A DNA stretch of 64,000 nt, taken from positions 17,161 through 81,160 of the forward strand of contig LSSN01000669.1 of assembly GCA_001970855.1 (NCBI GenBank). Direction: 5' to 3'. This DNA comes from Smittium culicis (Eukaryota; Kickxellomycota; Harpellomycetes; Harpellales; Legeriomycetaceae). The notes beneath the pieces were generated by a model. It saw only the letters and a list, made by a program, of their open reading frames with translations, ran no database searches and was not told where the DNA came from. A program made the translations under genes and the position numbers. Shown here one piece after another: positions 1 to 9,800 of this stretch (positions are counted from its first letter, which is position 1; the number at the start of each line of letters is the position of its first letter).

Positions 1-3000
1 TTGCTCGGGCGTTAAAGTGGCAGTTTTTTCACTTAATTCGCTCAAACTATCAATTTGATCGCTAGAAGACTCGGTTTTGATGGAATTTTCCGAATATTTA
101 TCCAATTCGTCACTAGAGTACGAGTCGTTAACGGGTATTTTATCCGTGATTCTCTTTTCAGGGACACGGGAAAGTCCATCGAAGTCATCTAACTTGGAGG
201 ATGGGGCTTTTGGCTCAGATCCAAGGACTTTAATGCTAGAGCCTCCGCTTCTATAATTTATGGAATCTTTTTTATCTGAATTATTAAAAACGGAAAAGCT
301 TAAGTTTTGGTCATTTTTATATATCTTACGGTCGTATCGCGAACTGATAGCGAATGGCTGATTACTTGAGCTAGGAAGGTTGGGATTTTCATGATAAAAA
401 GTGTCAATAGAAAATTTATCTTTATAGCTAGAGCTCATATTTGTGTTTTCTTCTGGTAATGAGTATGTTTTATCGCTCTTAATTGGAGCATTAGCTACTT
501 TTTCATTTTGTGAGTTTTGGTACACGTGATTAAAAATCTCTCCGGGCGAGTAAAGTCTTCCTTTACCATTTTGTAAATGATGGGTTGGGTTGGGGGCGCA
601 AAATTTGCTGTTTTCAAAAGGCTGCAAATCATTTGTTATGGGAGTGCTTTGAAATTTTTGACGATTTTCGGAAACAAAAGCATCGTTCATTTCAGTTCTA
701 TAGCTCAAAAAATGGTTATTTGTAGTTTGCCCTGGTGCTGACTGTTGGTAATTTGAACTATCTGAATTTGAATTTAGAAAATTTTGATTAGGATTAACCC
801 CAATATTCTGAGCTGGCTGTGAGTTTTGTTTTTGGTTATGGGTAGGATTATACAAGCGATTATTATTATTGCTGCTTAGACTAACAAAGTTAGTATAATG
901 ACTGAAAGAGTCGTCAACATAGCTCCCTGAGCTATCTTGTAAACTAGTGTTGGTTTGGTTGTTGACATAATTGTTGTTCAAGTCATTCTGAGCGTAAACG
1001 TTGTATTGTGATACACGATTGTAATTTTCAGTAATCGATGGTTCATTGTATTGAGGGTTTTGATGTCCAGCAGTGCTGAAGGTAGGTTTAGTAAAGCTGT
1101 TTTTAATGTGTGGGTTAAAGGGCAGGTTAATATTGTCTGAATTATTGGGTAAAATATAGTTTTGAGTTTGTAAATTAAAATCGTTTGCAGTAGCTTGAAG
1201 GCTAAAAGATGAGATATTATTTTTTGATGATGAAGAGATACCATAATCAGATTTGTTATTATTTTGGCTATTTAATACTGTTGGAATGGAAGAGTTAGGT
1301 TCTAAATCGAATCTATTTGGTCTAATTCCGCTAATGAAGGGGTGAAGAAGAGCTTGCTCAGGGGTTAGCCTGTATTCGGGGTCAAGATTTAACAAATTTG
1401 ACAAAAAGTCCACTAAAAGGAACCTATTGTTGGCCTCTGATTCAATCTGTTGGCTATTAAAAAACTCTTTATATGGATAACTAATTATAAGGTTGTGAAG
1501 GTTCATTGAAGTTATATAGTTGCTTCCTTGATCTACAACAACATTATTCTCTCTTTCATATTCATCATTGGTTTTTATACGCCATGAATTAGAAGAAATT
1601 CTTTTAAAGTAGTCGTTAGTCTTTCTTCCTGTTTCTAGCATCCATAAAGGGGGGTTTCCTAAAAAACGAACAATTCTGTCCATTTGGTTAAATTCAGATG
1701 TTCCAGGGAATAGGGGCAAACCTAAAAAAAGTTCAGCTACAATGCAACCAAGGGACCACATGTCAATCGAGGATGAGTAAGGAAGACCTAGAATAACTTC
1801 TGGGGAGCGATAAAATCTTGACTGAATATACGTGAACATGGTCTGGTTTTCATAACAAGCAGAGCCGAAATCGATTACTTTAATTCTAGTTGAACTTTTA
1901 TGTTCTAGCATAATATTTTCAGGTTTTAAGTCGCAGTGAATAATCTTGGATTTTTTCAAGATTAATAGAGATTCTAGCAGCTGTAAGGATAAACTTTTGA
2001 TAAGTTTAGTTGAGAGGCCGCTATAGTTATTGTGTTTGATCATTTCGTAAATATTGATAGATAAAAGTTCGTTCACGATACATAAATGGTTTCTAAAAAT
2101 AAAATGCTCTCGAATCTGAACAAAATGATTTGAATCAGCCGTGTTTAAAGAGTCTTTAAGCTCATTTAGAAGGTGTACTTCCATCATACTCTGACTGTAA
2201 TAAGCAGGGTTATTTTTAACAACTTTTACAGCATAAAGTTTACCAGACGCAATATGTTGGCATTTTGCAACTTGGCCAAAAGTACCGCTGCCAAGGGCTT
2301 CGAGTATAATGTATTCGCTGCCTTTTGTATCACCAATTTTATCATTTACAAACATGATATAATCAGAGTTTTCATTGTCATATCCATCATTTAGCACTCC
2401 TTGTCTTGGGAAAGTTAGTGGGCGCTCAGGGACTGTAAATGGCGAGAATTTAAATGAGGGGTCAACTTTTTTATAAACGTTCATAAGATTTAATGTAAAA
2501 TCAGTTGTAGGAAAAACCAAAGTCTCTGTGCTAGAGCTAAATTCTTTTGAAGGGCTTTTATTTGGAGATAGGCTTGTGTTTTGACCAGAAAGTTGGTTAT
2601 TAGGCGACTGGGGTATATTGCTAGGATTCATAGTATAACCATTATTGAATTGATTTTCTATAAGCGCACTGTCATTATAGGATGTTTGACTATTTATATA
2701 CGAATTGTAAGTATCGGGGAATTTTGAAGATTCCTCAAATTTTGAACTTTGAGGATTGATAAACCTATTTAAGCTAGCGTCGTTGAGAGATTCCAAGCTG
2801 GTCATTGAAATGCTGTTTGAAGGGGGGTTGTAGGGGTTTAGAGGAAAATTGTTATTAAGAACAGAGAAATTTTTATTTTCAGGTATATTTTGGCTGCTTT
2901 TTGGAATAGATATGGTAAATTTTTCTTCAATATTAGGCGGTGTAGCTAGTTTAGTTTGATTGTGGCTTTCATTGAAAGAATTTCCAGAAAAGGTAGGTAA

Positions 3001-4878
3001 GTTATTATTAGAGTTAGCGTGGGAGTTTATGAAGTTAGAATTATTGTTTTGGGAATAAGAAATAGTAGCATTAGTATTAGAATCGATATTAGTAACTATG
3101 TTATGGTTAGATACAATATAATTATTGTTTGGGATAAAGCGATAGCTTTGAACAAAATTTTGGTTAGAAGGCTTAGAGTAATTAAAGATTAGATTTGGAT
3201 TTTGGATTTGGTTGGAATTTAGAGATGAGGTTTGAACCGAGCCAGGGTTAAAATTGGGGTTTAAGTTGCTATTTTGAGGGAAAAATTGATGTTGGTTGTT
3301 ATATTGCAGTTGGGAATCTTGTCTGGAATTTAGAAGGCTGTTATCTTTATGTAGTGAGATAAGCTCATCTTGAGCATCATTATGATTGAAGCAATCGTTA
3401 GAAGAATGCATCCCAGAGTTAAGATTGATTAAGTTAGACGAATTCAGATTGAAATTTTGGCTAAAAGGATTAGACTTAAGTGGTATAATGGTATTTTGGG
3501 TTAGTTGGTTATTGTAATGTGAAGAATCTAAGGTAATTAAATTCTGAGATTGCTGCTTGAGTAAAGATGGCTGGCTTGAACTATCAAAAGTACTATTTTT
3601 GGATGAAGGTGGAGATCTAGGCTGGAGATGAGCAGAGTTAGGAACACTATTGTAATTGTTATTTGGTAAAGTTTCAGCATGATAGATAGTGCTAATTTCG
3701 TTCTTAGGCGGAAATAGATTATTATCATTAAAAGACATAGAGTTTAAATTTAATGAATTTCTAGCGTTTCCAGTAGCATTTGATGATGAAATGCTAGATA
3801 AGTCCAGGTTATGGTAACTTTTAATTTTTTGTAAATTATGGGAGTTTATTGAGTAAGGATCATTTCTAATAGAGTTTGAAGAGGAAGGGATAGAATCATT
3901 TTTAGACTCAGAGCTAATCTTATAAAGATCGAGTAAAGGGACGTTATAATTAATGGAGGCTGAGCTAGATTTGTCTAAAGGGATATTATCAATTGGGTAA
4001 GAGGTAGAATCAGGAATGTTTGAGTTTCCATTATTTGACTTGGGAGAGATGTTATTCTTTCTATCAAAAGTAGCTAGATCAGCAGAGTTAATGTAATCTT
4101 TAGAGCTTTTGAATGAGACATCGTTGTAAAAGTGATTGGTGTTGGCGTTATTATCGATTCTGTGATGAGTGGAAGACAATCCTTGAAATATGTTCCAGTT
4201 TTGGTTTATAGAGGATTTTGGGAGGGAAGTAGACAGGGCTGAATCATTAACGACGCTAATAGAGTCTCTATTGAGCTCGTTAATTGTGCTGTTTTGACTT
4301 TGGAAAAAAGTCGAGGTATATTTATCATTGTTATTCGAAGAGTCTTGGGAGTCAGAGATATTTACATTGTTATATGATTGGAGGGGCTGGACAAAGCTTT
4401 TGGAAGAACTTGGATTACCAAATATATGGGTATTAGAAATCTTGGAGCTTTGCATTTTGAAGTTATTATTTAAAGGAATGTGAGAATGGATTGAATCGGA
4501 TGGGATAAAATCGGTAGTATTATTTTTGAGTAAAGGGTTGGAGTTGAGAAAGAATTGTTGTTGATAGTTAGTTGAGCTGTAGGGGATATTATTTTTATTA
4601 TAAGCAGTTTGAGAGGTAGAGGAAGATAGGCTTTTATTGAGGTTGGGAATAAAAGAGAGATTATTATTATTAGCTATAGAGGGCTGAGCATTGGAACTGA
4701 ATTGATGATTAAATTTATAAGGGAGAGAGTCAGTTGAATTGTCGATGTTTGAGGGATTAGAGTTCAAATTGTAATTTTGAATAGTGTTATCGGGATTTTT
4801 GGGATCATGGTTAGAATCACTATTTTGAGAGATATTATGGTTGTAGACGGGATGGTGAAATTTTGAGTTAAAGTTCAT
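1..4878 (-). CDS. YAK1: Yak1-type DYRK-family protein kinase, 3' end outside window
   Basis: A single open frame of 1626 codons without introns runs from the ATG at 4878 off the window edge. The first ~820 residues are Asn/Ser/Gln-rich low complexity. Next comes the Yak1-specific segment NDGYDNENSDYI (about residues 828-840), then the kinase domain (about 857-1185): glycine loop GSGTFGQV near 866, ATP lysine K885 (AVKVVKN), catalytic HCDLKPEN with D983, DFG D1003, and activation loop YIQSRFYRSPEVILGLPY. HCDLKPEN and SRFYRSPE are DYRK-family hallmarks, and the N-terminal motif separates Yak1 from other DYRKs. A Ser/Asn-rich tail of at least 440 residues follows. Yak1 kinases are cytosolic/nuclear Ser/Thr kinases that restrain growth under low PKA/TOR signalling. 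The first Tyr of the YxY activation motif is Phe here (F1015), while the key second Tyr (Y1017) is kept. The start is the first ATG of the frame, just after a poly-A/T leader. Confidence 0.95.
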   Translation of the reverse strand, partial: MNFNSKFHHPVYNHNISQNSDSNHDPKNPDNTIQNYNLNSNPSNIDNSTDSLPYKFNHQFSSNAQPSIANNNNLSFIPNLNKSLSSSTSQTAYNKNNIPYSSTNYQQQFFLNSNPLLKNNTTDFIPSDSIHSHIPLNNNFKMQSSKISNTHIFGNPSSSKSFVQPLQSYNNVNISDSQDSSNNNDKYTSTFFQSQNSTINELNRDSISVVNDSALSTSLPKSSINQNWNIFQGLSSTHHRIDNNANTNHFYNDVSFKSSKDYINSADLATFDRKNNISPKSNNGNSNIPDSTSYPIDNIPLDKSSSASINYNVPLLDLYKISSESKNDSIPSSSNSIRNDPYSINSHNLQKIKSYHNLDLSSISSSNATGNARNSLNLNSMSFNDNNLFPPKNEISTIYHAETLPNNNYNSVPNSAHLQPRSPPSSKNSTFDSSSQPSLLKQQSQNLITLDSSHYNNQLTQNTIIPLKSNPFSQNFNLNSSNLINLNSGMHSSNDCFNHNDAQDELISLHKDNSLLNSRQDSQLQYNNQHQFFPQNSNLNPNFNPGSVQTSSLNSNQIQNPNLIFNYSKPSNQNFVQSYRFIPNNNYIVSNHNIVTNIDSNTNATISYSQNNNSNFINSHANSNNNLPTFSGNSFNESHNQTKLATPPNIEEKFTISIPKSSQNIPENKNFSVLNNNFPLNPYNPPSNSISMTSLESLNDASLNRFINPQSSKFEESSKFPDTYNSYINSQTSYNDSALIENQFNNGYTMNPSNIPQSPNNQLSGQNTSLSPNKSPSKEFSSSTETLVFPTTDFTLNLMNVYKKVDPSFKFSPFTVPERPLTFPRQGVLNDGYDNENSDYIMFVNDKIGDTKGSEYIILEALGSGTFGQVAKCQHIASGKLYAVKVVKNNPAYYSQSMMEVHLLNELKDSLNTADSNHFVQIREHFIFRNHLCIVNELLSINIYEMIKHNNYSGLSTKLIKSLSLQLLESLLILKKSKIIHCDLKPENIMLEHKSSTRIKVIDFGSACYENQTMFTYIQSRFYRSPEVILGLPYSSSIDMWSLGCIVAELFLGLPLFPGTSEFNQMDRIVRFLGNPPLWMLETGRKTNDYFKRISSNSWRIKTNDEYERENNVVVDQGSNYITSMNLHNLIISYPYKEFFNSQQIESEANNRFLLVDFLSNLLNLDPEYRLTPEQALLHPFISGIRPNRFDLEPNSSIPTVLNSQNNNKSDYGISSSSKNNISSFSLQATANDFNLQTQNYILPNNSDNINLPFNPHIKNSFTKPTFSTAGHQNPQYNEPSITENYNRVSQYNVYAQNDLNNNYVNNQTNTSLQDSSGSYVDDSFSHYTNFVSLSSNNNNRLYNPTHNQKQNSQPAQNIGVNPNQNFLNSNSDSSNYQQSAPGQTTNNHFLSYRTEMNDAFVSENRQKFQSTPITNDLQPFENSKFCAPNPTHHLQNGKGRLYSPGEIFNHVYQNSQNEKVANAPIKSDKTYSLPEENTNMSSSYKDKFSIDTFYHENPNLPSSSNQPFAISSRYDRKIYKNDQNLSFSVFNNSDKKDSINYRSGGSSIKVLGSEPKAPSSKLDDFDGLSRVPEKRITDKIPVNDSYSSDELDKYSENSIKTESSSDQIDSLSELSEKTATLTPEQ

Positions 4879-6000
4879 TTTCGAAAAAAAAAAACAGGAT
4901 AAAAATTTTTTTTGGATTGGCTATATAGTATATATATTTTTTTATAAAGATTTTTTATTTTATGATTTTTTTTTGGTTATTTTCTAATGAAGGTCTTGGA
5001 AATACTAGCAGGGATTAGGAGGAAAGAGTAGAAAGTAATATCAGCTACTTTTTATAGGAAAGATATATATTGAGTTATACAGAGAGAAGAAATAGAACTG
5101 TTTTTAAAAGGATAGAGGATTAGAAAATTGGAGGAGGATTATTTTATACCTAGAAAAAGGAAATTGGCATTTTTTAATAAAATAAAAGGAGAAACTTATT
5201 GTAGATAATAAAAGGGGTGTTGAGACAAGTAGCGTTTAATAATAAACAAACTGAAGGGTATTTGAGGGAGCGAATCGAGATAAAAAAAAGGCCCTAGAAA
5301 ACCAAAGGCATGATATTTTGAAGGGATGTAAGGGGGAATATATTAGTAGTACGGTTGGCAGTAGATATAGGAAAGGAGAATGTTAAAAATGTGATATAAT
5401 ACAGAAGGAGGTGAGGGGTTAAATAGGATTTAAAGGTGAGAAAAACTCGTATCGTTTGTTGATCAGTTTGAAGGGGGGGAGGTAGCGAATGTAGAAATAT
5501 TTCAATAATATGAAAAAAAATTTATTTGATGGAAGTAGAAGCGACAGTGAGGTGAGGTGGTGAAGCTAATAAGGCAAGCAAAAGCGAAGGTGAGGTGAAG
5601 TATGTGAGGAAAGAAAGAAGTGAAAGGTGAATATAAGAGAGAAAGGAGTATAAGTGAATGAAGATATGCACTGGTAGCAACAGCAGCAACGAAGGGAAAA
5701 TATGTGAATAATTGAAGGCTCTGCAGATATAAAGGAGTTATGAGTGCCCTCCAGATATAAATGTATTATAAGCCGCCTCTGCAATATAAAGAAGATATAT
5801 GCCAGACTAAAAATAAATGCAGTTTTGAAAAAAAATAAAATAAAGTAAAAAGGCAGAGATGGATACCTGTATAGATTGTGATTGCTCCGTTAAAGGGCTC
5901 AGATTTATAATAGCATTTACTGATTAATAAAAAAAAATTTTCACAGACAATATTTTATCCATATTGACACTAATTTTTTTTTTTACAGCGATTGTTTTTT
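4879..6000 (-). promoter_or_regulatory. Purine-rich (plus strand) leader region upstream of YAK1
   Basis: Between 4980 and 5830 the plus strand is strongly G+A-rich, so the sense strand of YAK1 is CT-rich. The same pyrimidine-rich sense leader precedes the PDK1 and SET genes here. I infer a long 5' UTR or core promoter. Short open frames inside (for example 5566-5784) have no coding character. Confidence 0.4.
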
Positions 6001-6059
6001 TAGGCTGCAGAAATTGACATGGAAATTAGCAGATGTCATTTGAGCAGTGACAAGTTTCT

Positions 6060-6870
6060 GATTGTATGTCGATTGTTTTCTGCACTGAGTGCCACCGAAG
6101 CCAATAAACTGCCACAGCTAAAATAAGCCCAGCCCTAAAAAGTTTTTTCGCGATACTTTCAGAGAAGGTAGACGCTATTCCCGCCACCACGATATTAGCC
6201 TGCAGAAGCCCCATTGGTCAGACTCGCTATTCAAGTACACGGGATTTATTAATAGCGCTTCGATTTGAAATAGCGCAGAATTGGAGTGAGGATCTCCATA
6301 GAAGCTTTGCACAGAATCTCATTTCTATCATTGCATACGAAAAGGATCTCCACTGCACTGCGCTCTTCAAGAATAAGCCTTAACTCTCCTCTAAAACACA
6401 TTATTACTGTGCAATAAAATTGCAGTTTATGAAATGCACCGAAATCCCCCCCAAGACTTTATCCCCTCAATCACTCGCCAGCTAATTTGCTCATTTGGTT
6501 TGAAACATTTTTACTGGCTGCACCTCACCTATTGGCTGCACCTCACCTATTGGCTGCACTCCTCGTCTAACAGCTGCATTTGACTCATCTATTCACAGAA
6601 TTTAATTGGCCTACAATGATTTCAATCTGTCCTAATACAGCCTAATTATTGGCGGCTCTTACAAAGATAGTGGTCGCCCAGTGGCCAGATTTGAGAATAC
6701 ACTATATCTCAGCATCGCCCACATATTAAAAATCAACCTTAAATCTACACTCGCCCATTCGCTGCCTGATATACTGTCCTGACCCTTACCATTTGGGGAT
6801 CCAATAGGCTTTGATTTGATTTTTCAATTATTTTCCTGCCAATAATTTCGATCACTTAAAAACAATCCCC
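6060..6870. promoter_or_regulatory. CCAAT/ATTGG-rich island upstream of YAK1
   Basis: An island of higher GC content with many CCAAT or ATTGG pentamers on both strands, for example near 6102, 6213, 6531, 6549, 6605, 6808 and 6838. CCAAT is the binding site of the Hap2/3/5 (NF-Y) complex in fungi. Comparable islands lie upstream of MCD/RAD1, PDK1/SET and CAF40. Base skew flips across the island (G-rich before, C-rich after), as in the divergent PDK1/SET promoter. Promoter function is inferred. Confidence 0.45.
6513..6562. repeat. 18-bp tandem repeat, about 2.8 copies
   Basis: The unit ATTGGCTGCACCTCACCT occurs as an imperfect copy (6513-6530), a perfect copy (6531-6548) and a partial copy (6549-6562). 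Each carries an ATTGG/CTGG box followed by CACCTCACC, so it looks like a small array of transcription-factor sites inside the CCAAT island. Confidence 0.75.
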
Positions 6871-9800
6871 ATCACCCGCCAATAGCCGCCTCATATAAAT
6901 GGTAATGAACTTTCGCCTGCATTTATCCTCAAATGGATCCAGTAATTATCGCCTGCCAGTAATATTACTTAACTCGTATCAGATACTATATTGCCTTAAT
7001 CGTTCTGCGAGTAATATTTTAGTCCCAAAAACATTTCTCATCCAGTTAAGCTGCTTTAAATTGTTAGCTATAAAAATGGCTTTTGTCAGCTTCTCAGCTT
7101 TCAAATCATTCGCTTCTACAGCTTTACTCCTCTGTTTGCATACCTTTCTGTGTTGAATTACTGCTGTCTATCATTTTCTAAATTATACTATGCTTACACG
7201 TTCTAAAAAAAATATACCGCCTTTTCCCTTGTAGCTAACTTTGTAGGCTCATTACTATTCTCTATAATCTATAATGTCTAGCCTTTCTCTAAAGCTGACC
7301 AATCTATTCCTCTAACTACTAGTTATTACTAATGTAAAATTTTTTTGTTTGTTTTAATATCTCTCCACCAACAGTTTAACAATAAAAAAACTGATATTAT
7401 GTTGCATTTTCCTCATCCTTCCCCCCCCCACCCCAACAAACAACCACAAAGTTTAATTTTTTAAAGTTTGCATCTCTTGGCAAACGCTTCATTATTTCAC
7501 AACCGATTGTGCTTGCTTGTCTGTTATCCTCCTAAAAGATAAATAACATAAGGCCAACCTTACAATCATTATCAGCACTGAAATACTATAATGTAATTAG
7601 CCCCTGAAAAAAATTTATGCGGCCATAACACATTCTATATCCACGAATAAAATGCAATACCCAAGCTCATTTATACACTATCCCAATATCACATTTATGT
7701 CACTCACTATAAATATTTAAAATTCTCAATGTATCACTTCAAACTTAATTTCTAATTCTGCCTGATTTATTTTTAGCGTTAAATTCTTAGTAAACATTAT
7801 TTACATTACTTCTGCTCCTTAATGACTATACTTTTCAATAACATATTAAATAAAATGTTTCTAAATCTAATATCTAAATTAATGTGTAACTGCATTCATA
7901 GATTTCAATGATTTATCCCAAAACTCAAATAATCTAGTCTTTTTTAATATAATAAGATTCACTTCCATTAACATATTTTGAAAAATACTAATTTCCACAT
8001 GAAACTATCTTATAAAATTTTAGATCTCGCAGTTTTTAGTTTACCTGAAATAAACACCCATCACTCAATCTCCATTCATAGAGATTAGCTAGTATTATAC
8101 TTGTAACCATTCATAAAAATCAAAAATTTAGTACACATTCACTATCACTTTTAATCAATCCAGAAATAACAAATAAACCATAATACCAAATTTATCTGTA
8201 TTTTATATAATTATCCAAATAAAGCTCTGCATGAATAATATAAACGCATTTAAACTTCAATTTTTATCAGATATCACATTTTATACTTTTATCAACTTTT
8301 GGTCTATAACCCTTAATATAATTATAAGTTTTTTTTATAAAAAAAAGGTTTAGTATATATACCCCTTGTATAGATTCTATAAAAAAAATTTTATAAAGTG
8401 AATCGAAGCTAGATGAATCCCTTTTACTCATTACATTATATCTTGATTAACTAAAATAATTTAACTAATGCTAAAAATAAACTTATCGCATTACAAGCTA
8501 ATATCTTAGCTTTTTTGTTTTTACTAGATTTAATAATAATAATCACTAGTTTGGTACTAATACAAACCAAAAGTGTATTGATTCTACATTATTAACCATC
8601 CATTTAAAAAAAATCAATGGTATGAAATTTCATCATACTTACCTTTTGTATCGCTATTCCAGTTTTATTTACCACCGCCTAGTAAATATAATTAATTTCA
8701 ATAATTCAATTTTATGAACTTATATTATTCTACACATTTTTTAGCAATCAGCCTTAAATTTTTTTAGAATATAACACTAAATCAAAATTACGTTATTTTT
8801 ATGCTTGCCATTAAGGTTCGAGTTATAACCTGATTATAAGCCATAATTATTTATTTTTATAATTTAAATGATAAAACTATAAAGTCTTCCATCAAGTCTC
8901 TTTTATTTTTTTATCCTAATTTTAAGTTTACACTTTTTTAATTTCTAACAAGTCCAATCGTTTATTATCAAACTCATCTAAATATAAATTTAAATTGAAA
9001 ATGACCAGATTAGCTATTAGTTGAAAATAAAAATGTATTCCACTTATTTTTTTTAAAAAATAAAAAATAAAGAAATCTTTTTCTATAGAGACAAAAATCA
9101 AGCATAGAATATACCAGCGCGTAAAGTTTTTACAAATTGCTCATTTCTACGCTTTTGGTTTTATATGAATAATTTTATTTTATTATAGCCAATTAAATAC
9201 TACCTATACTTATTATCTATGATATCAGGCAATAAAAACTTTGTTTTTTCGAAAATTCTTTTTGATCAGCCTTCCGCCTCTCGATTTAAATATAAACTTT
9301 TTTACCCAAAATATATTTTAAAAATATTTTTTATTTCTTGGATCTAATAATTATACATAAAATTACTATAACCCTATTTTTTATTATAATAGCTAGTCTT
9401 TTTATTATTAAAATAAATATTGAGATTTCTATAGAAAAATCTTTAATTTTAATAATTAAAATAACTATACCCAAAGTAAACTAAGGTATATCATATTCGA
9501 TTATTATACATGTACATTTTGATTCAAATTTTTTTTAAGCAAAACAACAAAAAATGAAATAATCTGCTCGAAATACTAAAACATTAAGAACCAAGATGAA
9601 ATATTATTTATCACGTGTAATTTTTTTTTTTGGTAAAGATAAAATTATGATTATACCAATACCCGTTACTAGCTATTTTTAATCTCAAAACTCAAAAATT
9701 CGTTATCTTAGAATTTCATTTATAACTTCTTACAGTACCTAGCTTTGAATATACGTGACCCAAAAATATTTATTAATCAATTTTTACCTCATTCTTTTAT

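Noticed and set aside
6026..6214. 62-codon minus-strand open frame with a hydrophobic stretch
   Set aside because: It lies inside the CCAAT island, where raised GC lowers stop frequency; no family match is evident.
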